A stretch of DNA of 64,000 nucleotides from Methanococcoides alaskense (GTDB lineage: Archaea > Halobacteriota > Methanosarcinia > Methanosarcinales > Methanosarcinaceae): NCBI RefSeq assembly GCF_031454185.1, contig NZ_JAVDQI010000004.1, positions 124,001 through 188,000 on the forward strand. Direction: 5' to 3'. This document shows, in pieces, positions 7,138 to 14,920 of this stretch (the first letter of the stretch is position 1; each line of letters begins with the position of its first letter). Position numbers and translations under genes: made by a program. The notes under the pieces were generated by a model, which made no database searches, had not been told where the DNA came from, and was given only the letters and a program-made list of their open reading frames with translations.

Positions 7138-8280
7138 TTATAGTGTATCAAATACTTTGGCAGCAGCCTCGGTACCTGCACCGATCTCATTAACGATATT
7201 GAGGTTCTTGAACACGAGTTCAAGGTGCTGAATTGTCATCATGAGGTCCTTTGGAGCAACATTGCCCATACTGCCTATCCTGAAGATCTTACCGCTGAGT
7301 CTGTTCTGACCGCCTGCGATGATGATGCCCTTGTCCATCATTCCCTTCTTGATATCGTTACTGTCAACACCCTCAGGTGCCTTCATTGCGGAAACTGTGC
7401 TGGAATAAGCACTGGTTGCGTTAAGCTGTGGGAACATCTCGATGCCCATTGCATCCATAGCTGCACGGACAGCAGCAGCGCCTGTTGCCTGCCTCTTGAT
7501 CCTTGCATCCATACCTTCTTCCATAACGATCTTCAAAGCTTCCTGAAGACCGAAGAACAGAGGCACAGCAGGTGTATATGGTGTCTGTGACTTAGCTGCA
7601 CTCTTCTGGTATGCCTTAAGGTCAAGATAGTATGGCAGATTCTCCTTGTTCATAGCCTCAAAAGCACGTTCGCTTACTGAAAGCATGGAAAGGCCTGGTG
7701 GTGCAGCGATGCACTTCTGTGAACCGACAACAGCGATATCAACGCCCCAATCATCCACTTTAACGTCATCTCCACCGATGGAGGTCACGCCGTCCATGAT
7801 GAACAAAGCATCGTACTTCTTTGCAATCTTACCAACTTCAGGAGCTGGATTGCGTATGCCTGCTGAGGTCTCGTTGTGTACCATGGTAACAGCCTTGGCA
7901 CCCTCGGAAAGCTTCTCCTCTACAACATCGAGGTCAACGGAGGTTCCCCATTCGCACTCGACAGGAACGACCTGTCCATATCGGGCTGCGATATCTTTGA
8001 ATCTCTCTCCGAACTTACCATTCTCGATAGTGACGACCTTGTCGTCTTTATCAATGGTGCATCCAAGAGCTGCTTCCATGGAAGCTGTTCCTGAGCCGCT
8101 GATGGTGAAAAGATCGTTCTCTGTCTGGAAGATCTCTTTCAGCATGGTGGTACAGTCATCGAACATTGCGGAAAATTCCTTGCCCCTATGGTTTATCATA
8201 GGTCTTGACATTGCCCTGAGCACGCGAGGTGCAACAGGAACAGGGCCAGGCATCATAAGTAGTGTGTCTTCAAGGTCCAT
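7138..8280 (-). CDS. Class V PLP aminotransferase (alanine/serine-glyoxylate type)
   Basis: This 380-residue PLP enzyme belongs to the alanine-glyoxylate/serine-pyruvate aminotransferase group. It opens with LMMPGPVPVAPRVLRAMSRP, has the SGSGTASMEAA segment, DGVTSIGGDDVKVDDWGVD with the cofactor-binding Asp, and the Schiff-base lysine in VVGSQKCIAAPPG near residue 195. C-terminal IIIAGGQNRLSGKIFRIGSMG is the usual substrate-binding part. The physiological amino donor in methanogens is uncertain. The start ATG at 8280 follows AGGAGAT at 5-6 nt. It is the promoter-proximal gene of a two-gene unit with riboflavin synthase, downstream of a TATA box at about 8385-8394. Confidence 0.88.
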   Translation of the reverse strand: MDLEDTLLMMPGPVPVAPRVLRAMSRPMINHRGKEFSAMFDDCTTMLKEIFQTENDLFTISGSGTASMEAALGCTIDKDDKVVTIENGKFGERFKDIAARYGQVVPVECEWGTSVDLDVVEEKLSEGAKAVTMVHNETSAGIRNPAPEVGKIAKKYDALFIMDGVTSIGGDDVKVDDWGVDIAVVGSQKCIAAPPGLSMLSVSERAFEAMNKENLPYYLDLKAYQKSAAKSQTPYTPAVPLFFGLQEALKIVMEEGMDARIKRQATGAAAVRAAMDAMGIEMFPQLNATSAYSSTVSAMKAPEGVDSNDIKKGMMDKGIIIAGGQNRLSGKIFRIGSMGNVAPKDLMMTIQHLELVFKNLNIVNEIGAGTEAAAKVFDTL

Positions 8281-8298
8281 GTAATATCTCCTGTAAAG

Positions 8299-8394
8299 TC
8301 AATAAATAATTGATCTTATTAGTGTCTATTTCTATGAATAGTCGCTCTCAATAATAAATAATTGAGCTACCTTATGCAAATCTACTATATAAAT
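8299..8394 (-). promoter_or_regulatory. Promoter and paired inverted repeats before the aminotransferase gene
   Basis: A minus-strand TATA box (ATTTATATAG, 8385-8394) is followed about 20-30 bases downstream by CTCAAT-N8-ATTGAG (8347-8352 / 8361-8366), and then by the similar TCAAT-N5-ATTGA (8299-8303 / 8309-8313). The first overlaps the expected transcription start and the second lies in the leader. Two related palindromes here suggest a repressor site, but no cognate regulator can be named. The rest of 8395-8555 shows nothing coding. Confidence 0.5.
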
Positions 8395-8555
8395 CGTAAC
8401 GTAAAATTATAAGGTTCGCCACCCTTTCGTATTATGGCATTTTTAACTTTTTAAGTTCTTTGTTCTACGAAACAAAAATGTTCTCGATCAGGACAACATA
8501 TCCAACTCGCGTTTCATCCTTTGAACAAAAATACAATGTCTGTTTTAAAGACACA

Positions 8556-8592
8556 AAAAAATAGAAAGTGTGAAGATCTTATTGATCTTCAC
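8556..8592 (-). terminator. Terminator after the PEF-CTERM protein gene
   Basis: A perfect 9-bp stem (GTGAAGATC 8570-8578 / GATCTTCAC 8584-8592) with a 5-nt loop lies 11 bases past the stop codon. On the minus strand it is followed by a T-rich tail ending in seven Ts. Confidence 0.75.
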
Positions 8593-8602
8593 CAATTATT
8601 GT

Positions 8603-9625
8603 TTAGTCTTTCCTACGCTGCATGAAGAATGCAAGTCCAATTATTGCAGCTACTGGAAGAGCAATAGTTGGGAACTCTGGAATTTCTTCTTCCTGGCAAG
8701 TCAATACAATCACTGGGAATTCGATTTCAGAGAATGTCTGCGCTCCATAGATGTCTGTAGCAGTTACTCTTACTTTCCATTTATCATCGATCTGAGTGTC
8801 TGCTGCTGGAACAGTACTGCCAGTATGATCCCCTCTACCAGCAAAGTTATCATCCAAATAACCTGCGCCAACGTCAACAAACCAGCGGTATGTATAGACT
8901 ACAGCATCTCCGTCAGGGTCAGCTGGATTTGGGCCCATAACTGTTACTAGAAGATCACTATCATCGGCAACACAAGTAGGAACAGATAATTCTGGTACAT
9001 ATGGTGGAACATTTCCTCCATAGCTATAGTTTACAACAAGTTTGCTAGAGTCAAGGGTTGTAGCCCATGTGTCTTCGTTATGATTCATATCAATGTCAAT
9101 AAAAACAGTCATATTTCCATCTGCAATGAGAGCAGGTGTAACATCAAATTCTGTAATACTCCACTGGCTACTTGCACCTTGAAGATAGACTGGATCAAAA
9201 TCAATTCCATCTCCAGTAATGTGATCAAATTCACCATTATTAACGTTTGAATCAACATCATATGCTCTAATGATCAACTTTACAGAATTGATTGTTAGGT
9301 TTGCATCGGTTGCATTAGGGAATGTGTGCATCCATCCATAATCTTCATCCCACCAACTGTAAATTCCAAAACCATATCCACTAGGGGCTATGTAGTGGGG
9401 TGCAGTACTACTACGATCAACTTGCTGTGTAAATGTAAATGTTCCATCTCCATTGTCTACAGACCCTTCAATAGAAGCTGCCATTATTGAAACAGAGCTA
9501 ATAGTGCTTGGATATGCGAGACTTGGATCTTCATTAAGATCGTTTTCTTCTGATGCTGCAGCGATACCTGTTAAAAAAAGACAGGCTACAGCTAATGCCA
9601 TTATTATTTGTGTTCTTGTTTTCAT
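8603..9625 (-). CDS. Exported surface protein with PEF-CTERM sorting signal
   Basis: The protein is about 340 residues from ATG at 9625, chosen because GGTGG precedes it and a signal peptide (KTRTQIIMALAVACLFLTGIAAAS) begins at once; an ATG at 9697 would add 24 residues. The N-terminal ~190 residues form a beta-rich domain with many Asp, Asn and Trp (YSWWDEDYGWMHTFPNATD). A second Ig/cadherin-like module (about 210-300, DPDGDAVVYTYRWFVD) follows. The C-terminus has IPEFPTIALPVAAIIGLAFF then MQRRKD: a PEF motif, a hydrophobic helix and a basic tail, which is the PEF-CTERM signal processed by an archaeosortase in Methanosarcinaceae. It is therefore probably lipid-anchored on the cell surface. 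Its binding function is unknown. It is monocistronic with its own terminator. Confidence 0.85.
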   Translation of the reverse strand: MKTRTQIIMALAVACLFLTGIAAASEENDLNEDPSLAYPSTISSVSIMAASIEGSVDNGDGTFTFTQQVDRSSTAPHYIAPSGYGFGIYSWWDEDYGWMHTFPNATDANLTINSVKLIIRAYDVDSNVNNGEFDHITGDGIDFDPVYLQGASSQWSITEFDVTPALIADGNMTVFIDIDMNHNEDTWATTLDSSKLVVNYSYGGNVPPYVPELSVPTCVADDSDLLVTVMGPNPADPDGDAVVYTYRWFVDVGAGYLDDNFAGRGDHTGSTVPAADTQIDDKWKVRVTATDIYGAQTFSEIEFPVIVLTCQEEEIPEFPTIALPVAAIIGLAFFMQRRKD

Positions 9626-9866
9626 CGTACCACCGTCTAGAACTTTGGATTTTAATTGGTTACGCTTATAGTGCATATTATTATGGCTTCTGTTCATAAA
9701 AATAGGTTTATGAACGAATAGATTAAGCAGTCATAACATATCACACCACACTTTAATATTCCGTTTATTAATATTTATATCGATTACATTCATAAATATA
9801 TTATTTCATATTTAAATATATAATTTTTACTTTTAATACAAATAAAAATATGTCTGCAAATCAATT

Positions 9867-10424
9867 TTAACCATGTAACAGCTTGATGACATCATGTTTT
9901 GTAACGAATCCTGTGGTAACTCCTTTCTCAACCACAAGGACCGCCGGATTTCTCTCAAGCATATGTGATATCTCATTAAGTTCAGTAGTAGGCGAAACTG
10001 TCGGGAAGGCATCACCCATTATATCCCTTATTCTCATCTGGGAAATATCCGATGCCTTTCTCTCGGTCATGACCTTAATGATAGTGTCTTCGGAAATACT
10101 TCCCAATGGAACTCCCTGATCGATAACCGGAACCTGTGAAAATCCATTCTCTTCCATCAGATGCACAGCGGATTCTACCGAATCATCAGAAGAAACAAAA
10201 ATAACAAGCGTGTGCATGATATCTCTTGCCAGCACTTTCTCCTTCTCTACTTCCTCAAAAGCAGTAAAGATCTTCCTGAGTGTCGATAGCCTCGGATCGA
10301 CATCACCTGCTTCAATACGTGCTATTAAAGGTTGACTGACACCGGCACGTTTTGCAAGCGCGCTTTGGGTAAGGGTCAGATCGAGCCTTTTCTGTCGTAG
10401 CCTCTCAGGTGTTGGAAGTTGCAT
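9867..10424 (-). CDS. XRE-type HTH regulator with two CBS domains
   Basis: This 185-residue protein has an N-terminal Cro/C1-type helix-turn-helix (about residues 8-60: RLDLTLTQSALAKRAGVSQP then LIARIEAGDVDPRLSTLRKI) and a CBS pair (about 68-125 and 130-185). CBS pairs usually bind adenosyl nucleotides such as AMP, ATP or SAM, so this is a likely ligand-responsive transcription factor. This architecture is common in euryarchaea, but the target genes are not known. The start ATG at 10424 sits immediately beside an inverted repeat (10428-10442), suggesting autoregulation. The gene lies between the surface protein and a histidine kinase, all on the minus strand but with separate gaps. About 240 bases with no gene separate it from the surface-protein gene. 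Confidence 0.9.
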   Translation of the reverse strand: MQLPTPERLRQKRLDLTLTQSALAKRAGVSQPLIARIEAGDVDPRLSTLRKIFTAFEEVEKEKVLARDIMHTLVIFVSSDDSVESAVHLMEENGFSQVPVIDQGVPLGSISEDTIIKVMTERKASDISQMRIRDIMGDAFPTVSPTTELNEISHMLERNPAVLVVEKGVTTGFVTKHDVIKLLHG

Positions 10425-10427
10425 AAT

Positions 10428-10456
10428 ATTACTGATAGTAATTATAGTATTTAAGG
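10428..10456 (-). promoter_or_regulatory. Candidate autoregulatory operator of the XRE-CBS gene
   Basis: The inverted repeat ATTAC-TGATA-GTAAT (10428-10442) lies between a minus-strand TATA-like TTAAATA (about 10448-10456) and the start codon at 10424. A protein bound here would block the promoter. Binding by the XRE protein itself is inference. Confidence 0.4.
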
Positions 10457-10492
10457 AATTTGACCCGTTAACAATATAAAAATATTAAATAA

Positions 10493-12490
10493 TCATTCAA
10501 TGTCGCTTTTCAAAGGCATTGTGAACGTAAAAGTACTCCCTACATTAACTTCTGATTCCACCCATATTTCTCCGCCATGCATTTCCACAAAACGTTTCAC
10601 AAGTGTGAGACCAAGCCCAGTTCCCTGCTGTACCTTTGAACTCATTTCTTCGAGTTGCCTGAACGGACTAAAAATAGCTCCAATATCTTCTTTGGCAATT
10701 CCCATTCCCGAATCCTTTACACTAACATAGAGCATTTCGTCCTTTACATTCGCAGCCACGACGATGCTTCCATTATCAGGCGTGAACTTTAGTGAATTGC
10801 TCAGCAGATTGTATAGTATCTGCTTGAATTTGGTCTTATCAGCTTCAACAACAATGGTGTTATCTGTGAGATCGGTAGATATACCGATCCTCTTTTTTTC
10901 GGCTATGGATGCGACCAGTATATTTACTTCCTCTATCGCAGAGGATACGTCGAATTCTTCAGGATGTAGTTCCATCCTTCCAGCTTCAACTTTTGAAAGG
11001 TCAAGAATATCGTTGATCACATCCAGCAGGTGTTTTCCGCTTGAATTAATATTGTTCGCATATTTTGTTTGTTTATCATTGAGCGTTCCGAAGGTTCCCA
11101 GCAATAACATTTCAGAAAATCCGATGACAGCATTAAGAGGCGTTCTTAATTCATGGCTCATATTCGCAAGGAACTTACTTTTTGAACGGTTTGCAGCCTC
11201 TGCCTCGAGTTTTTCCTGCATGGTCATTTCAGCTTTTTTGCGCTCAGTGATGTCCCTCAAAATTGCCATGTCTGCAGGCTTACCTTCGAATTCAATATAA
11301 GAGGCACTTATCTCAACAGGGATCTTCTTGCCATCCTTCGATAAAAGATCAATTTCATATCTGTATGGAATAGTCGAATCGTTTTTTATTCTCCTTTCGT
11401 ATCTATCCAGTACCAATTCCTTGTAATCTTCAGAGATAAGATCCAAAAGTGGGATTCCTATTACTTCCTCTTTTGTGCAGCCAATCATCTCGCCAAACTT
11501 TGAATTCGCAAATTTTACTACATAATCTTGAATGAGAATAATACCATCATTTCCTTTTTCAACAAGGGTGGAATATTTCTCATCGCTTCTCTTCTTCTCT
11601 TCAATATAGTCTTCAAGAAGCAGGTTTTTTGCCGTAAGCTCATCTGTTTTTCTTTTGACCTTATCCTTAAGCATTAAATTTAGTATGATCAGAAGAGATA
11701 TCGCCCATACCCCGATGGCCAAATATGGGAGGAACTCTTTAAAAATATCTTTCTTTTGTTTAGGTAATTCCTGTGTAGGTGTTCCTACCAATGCTAAATA
11801 TGAATTCATATCATTGAGGAGGTCGATATTGGTGCCATTCGCAACTGCAAAATACTGTCCAAAAGGTTCTGTTTCTATTGGGGTTACTTTCACATCATAA
11901 CCGCTACTGTAATAATTACCAAAAGTATAAGGTATTATTCCTGCATCTGCTTTCCCGCTATCGATATATTCCAGAATTGAGATGGTCTCAGCGACTTCAA
12001 TATAGTTAGCTTGTACCCTATATTTTTCCATCTGTTCTTTGAAATAATTAAAACTAAAGTCTTCTTCATTTCCTACGATCGTTTTACCTGAAAGATCAAG
12101 TATGGAATTTACTTCGAGCTCTGGCACTACATAGACCTGACTCCAGTAGACATGTGCGGGCTCTGTTGTAAAATTGAATACTGAATCTCTTTCTTCAGTA
12201 TATGCAATATTGGTGACAATATCGACCTCACCGTTCTCAAGGAATTCAAGTGCTTGTGCCCATGTGCACTCTACGTATTCTATCTCCCAGTCATTCTGTT
12301 CGGCCATATCATTGATAAGATCAACAGTAATTCCAGCAGCATTACCATTCTCATCAGTGAATATCATTGGTTCATACTGGTATAGTGCAACTTTCACTTC
12401 TATTGCATTAACTGGGGCTGTCATTGAAAATAAGAGTATCAGTACAATTGCTATGAATAATATCCATCGGGTATTTGCTTTGCAGTTCAT
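10493..12490 (-). CDS. Sensor histidine kinase with extracellular SBP_bac_3 sensor and PAS domain
   Basis: From ATG at 12490 (an in-frame TTG lies at 12496) this is a 665-residue membrane kinase. A signal-anchor (residues 9-30) leads to an extracellular solute-binding-protein family 3 domain (about 32-250, VKVALYQYEPMIFTDENGNA), which typically senses amino acids or similar small solutes. A transmembrane helix (about 258-276) and coiled linker lead to one PAS domain (about 300-415), then HisKA with phospho-acceptor His in SHELRTPLNAVIGFSEM, then a HATPase with NSLKFTP, DSGMGIAKEDI and GTGLGLTLVKR. No response regulator is adjacent, so it is an orphan. The stop lies near the divergent control region of the kinase to the right, which has the opposite orientation. 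Confidence 0.9.
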   Translation of the reverse strand: MNCKANTRWILFIAIVLILLFSMTAPVNAIEVKVALYQYEPMIFTDENGNAAGITVDLINDMAEQNDWEIEYVECTWAQALEFLENGEVDIVTNIAYTEERDSVFNFTTEPAHVYWSQVYVVPELEVNSILDLSGKTIVGNEEDFSFNYFKEQMEKYRVQANYIEVAETISILEYIDSGKADAGIIPYTFGNYYSSGYDVKVTPIETEPFGQYFAVANGTNIDLLNDMNSYLALVGTPTQELPKQKKDIFKEFLPYLAIGVWAISLLIILNLMLKDKVKRKTDELTAKNLLLEDYIEEKKRSDEKYSTLVEKGNDGIILIQDYVVKFANSKFGEMIGCTKEEVIGIPLLDLISEDYKELVLDRYERRIKNDSTIPYRYEIDLLSKDGKKIPVEISASYIEFEGKPADMAILRDITERKKAEMTMQEKLEAEAANRSKSKFLANMSHELRTPLNAVIGFSEMLLLGTFGTLNDKQTKYANNINSSGKHLLDVINDILDLSKVEAGRMELHPEEFDVSSAIEEVNILVASIAEKKRIGISTDLTDNTIVVEADKTKFKQILYNLLSNSLKFTPDNGSIVVAANVKDEMLYVSVKDSGMGIAKEDIGAIFSPFRQLEEMSSKVQQGTGLGLTLVKRFVEMHGGEIWVESEVNVGSTFTFTMPLKSDIE

Positions 12491-12852
12491 GTTCAAGTAT
12501 CCGAAGATCGAAGGGAAGTCAAGATATATTAGTGCATTATCGAGATGCTATTATTTTGTGCTTTATAAAATCGATTTGGTAATATAAATGTGTTTTGATA
12601 ACCGAAATAATCTGAAAGATATGCGGAGGAAATTTTACCACATATGGACCTATCATATGATGTCGTTTATAGGGGTGCTGAATAGTTGCAACAGGTAGGC
12701 ATTTATACGAGAGTTATTCAAATGTAATAATGGGGATTGAGGTTAGTTCAACCGTTACATAATGGGACTGCGTTCTTTCCTTTGAGTTTCTGCCTTCCGA
12801 TTATTCTATTTGATTGATATGAATTCGGTGTGCTTTCAGCAAGGTGTCCGGT
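12491..12852. other. Divergent control region between two histidine kinase genes
   Basis: A minus-strand TATA-like ATTTATATTACC lies at about 12576-12587 for the left kinase, and a plus-strand CATTTATACG at about 12697-12706 for the right one. The leaders are about 60-130 nt. No coding sequence or strong repeat is seen. Confidence 0.4.
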
Positions 12853-14772
12853 ATGAAAATGGATGATGTACCTCTTAAAGTTAAATTGATCCTGTACATA
12901 GGGTTCAGTGTTCTCTTAGTGATGGCTGCTACTACAGCTATCATTATTTCAACCAGTACAGCCCAGCATGAGGATCTTGCATATAAGAAGTCCATAGAAA
13001 AAGCAAGCAACTATGCAAACCAGTTCAATTCGGATATGCAATCGAACATGGCCATTGCAAGGACAATTGAAAACACGCTTACCGTTTACAATTCCTCTGA
13101 CAGGGATGAGGTCAATGATATTCTAAGGGAAGTGCTGATCGCTAATCCCAATCTGATCGGTACCTATACGGGTTTTGAACCCAATGCGTTCGACGGAAAA
13201 GATGCTGAATATGCAGGCACTGAAGGGTATGATTCCACAGGTCGGCTTGTACCTTATTGGAACAAGATCGGTGGTACCATGTTCGTGGAACCCCTTATTG
13301 ACTATGAGTCATCAGATTATTATCAATTGCCAAAACAACTTGAGCAGGAAGTGCTGACAGAGCCATATCTGTATCAGGGTGAACTTATTGTGAGCTATGT
13401 ATCCCCGATAATAAGGGAAGAGGAGTTCGTTGGTATTGGTGGTGTCGATGTATCGCTCAACTATATTGATGAGATCATTTCCAATGTTACTGCTTTTGAG
13501 AAGGGGTATGCTTTCACTGTTAGTAATACAGGCATACTGTTGTCCCATCCTGTGCACAAGGAATGGATCGGGATGAAGACCCTTAATGATTTCAACGATA
13601 CTGAGATCGCGATCATGGCAGAGGATATCCTTGTTGGGCAGGGGGGTAATATAGAGACCGTTGATACTACCACAGGGGAGGATGTGATCATATTCTATGA
13701 ACCGGTTCGTACAGGTAATTATTCTTTTATTCTGGTAATCCCGAAAGAGGACATGCTCGCAGATGTCATGGCCCTGCGGAATGAACTTATACTCATCTCA
13801 TCGCTTGCACTTATTTTCATGGCAGGTGCAGCCTATCTCGTTGCGATATCCATAACCCGTCCGATAAACGAGATCGTTTCCAATTTTGAAGATATTTCTG
13901 ATTCTGCCTTGAAGGGTGATCTGAACAGGAGGGCTGAGACAGATGTGGGGGTGGATTTCAGGAAGATACCCTCTGGTCTGAATGACATCCTTGGTTCGCT
14001 GCAGACTTATTCGGATGATCTGGAAAAGGCCAATAAGGAGCTCAAATCACTGGATCAGATGAAGGATGTCTTCCTGTCAAATGTCAGCCATGAGCTAAGG
14101 ACACCGCTTACCAGCATTAAAGGCTATACCCAGAATGTGTATGATGAGTCCCTGGGTGATATCAACGGCCCACAAAAATCATCACTTGGAGCCGTGCTTC
14201 GCAATGCCGACAGGCTCAGGCGCCTGGTAAATTCTCTGCTATATATAAGTCAGGCACAGGCAGAGATAATTGAATACAAATTCAAAGAGTGTCATATAGC
14301 AAAAATAATAAGCAACACCATTATGGATACCATCATGCTCGTTGAAGCGAACGAGCTCCATATTGAAAAGAACATACCTTCAGATCTCCCGACCATCGAA
14401 GCCGATGAGGCCCATCTGGTCGATATGCTGAACAACATAGTCGATAATGCCATCAAGTTCACCCCTCCCGGTGGTGTGATCACCCTTGGGGCATCTGATG
14501 AAGAAAATGATCTGCACCTCACTGTCAGTGACACCGGTATAGGTATTCCCAAAGAGCTGATCCCGAACCTGTTCAAGAAGTTCTACCAGATCGATTCGTC
14601 CATAAGACGAAAATACGGCGGAACCGGTCTGGGTCTCTACATCTGTAAAAAGATCGTTGATGCCCATTCCGGTGAGATCTGGATCGAGAGTGAACCCCAT
14701 AAGGGGACCACTGTTCATATCAGACTTCCAAAGGTTAGGGATGGTGGGGAAGTTGGTGGAAATGAGGAATGA
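12853..14772 (+). CDS. Sensor histidine kinase with dCache extracellular domain
   Basis: The ATG at 12853 is preferred because AAGGTG (12841-12846) lies 6 nt upstream; GTG at 12844 is in frame but has no site. The protein (about 639 residues) has TM1 (about 11-32), a double-Cache extracellular sensor (about 35-295, with YTGFEPNAFDGKD, GTMFVEPLIDYESSDYYQLP and FVGIGGVDVSL), TM2 (about 305-328), a HAMP-like linker, HisKA with the His in SNVSHELRTPLTSIKGY, and a HATPase with NAIKFTPPGG, DTGIGIPKELI and GGTGLGLYICKK. Cache domains sense small extracellular ligands such as carboxylates or amino acids. There is no neighbouring response regulator. The restriction operon follows 148 bases downstream on the same strand with its own TATA-like sequence. 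Confidence 0.92.
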   Translation: MKMDDVPLKVKLILYIGFSVLLVMAATTAIIISTSTAQHEDLAYKKSIEKASNYANQFNSDMQSNMAIARTIENTLTVYNSSDRDEVNDILREVLIANPNLIGTYTGFEPNAFDGKDAEYAGTEGYDSTGRLVPYWNKIGGTMFVEPLIDYESSDYYQLPKQLEQEVLTEPYLYQGELIVSYVSPIIREEEFVGIGGVDVSLNYIDEIISNVTAFEKGYAFTVSNTGILLSHPVHKEWIGMKTLNDFNDTEIAIMAEDILVGQGGNIETVDTTTGEDVIIFYEPVRTGNYSFILVIPKEDMLADVMALRNELILISSLALIFMAGAAYLVAISITRPINEIVSNFEDISDSALKGDLNRRAETDVGVDFRKIPSGLNDILGSLQTYSDDLEKANKELKSLDQMKDVFLSNVSHELRTPLTSIKGYTQNVYDESLGDINGPQKSSLGAVLRNADRLRRLVNSLLYISQAQAEIIEYKFKECHIAKIISNTIMDTIMLVEANELHIEKNIPSDLPTIEADEAHLVDMLNNIVDNAIKFTPPGGVITLGASDEENDLHLTVSDTGIGIPKELIPNLFKKFYQIDSSIRRKYGGTGLGLYICKKIVDAHSGEIWIESEPHKGTTVHIRLPKVRDGGEVGGNEE

Positions 14773-14920
14773 GCTTTTTTGTAGGTATTTTCGAAAATCT
14801 AAAAGAAATCATTTTTATATTAATTGTGAGTATTGAACTGTTGCCAGAATGAGCTAATGTCATCGTGGACAGCTTGATCCCAGGTAAATCTTAGTTAAAA
14901 ACTTCAATGGGCACAAATAT

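Noticed and set aside
7646..8284. 212-codon plus-strand frame opposite the class V aminotransferase
   Set aside because: It is an antisense shadow of a well-supported gene, rich in Ser/Thr/Pro from reversed codons, with no ribosome site.
10764..11300. 178-codon plus-strand frame inside the left histidine kinase gene
   Set aside because: Complement of the HisKA/PAS coding region; no domain and no start signal.
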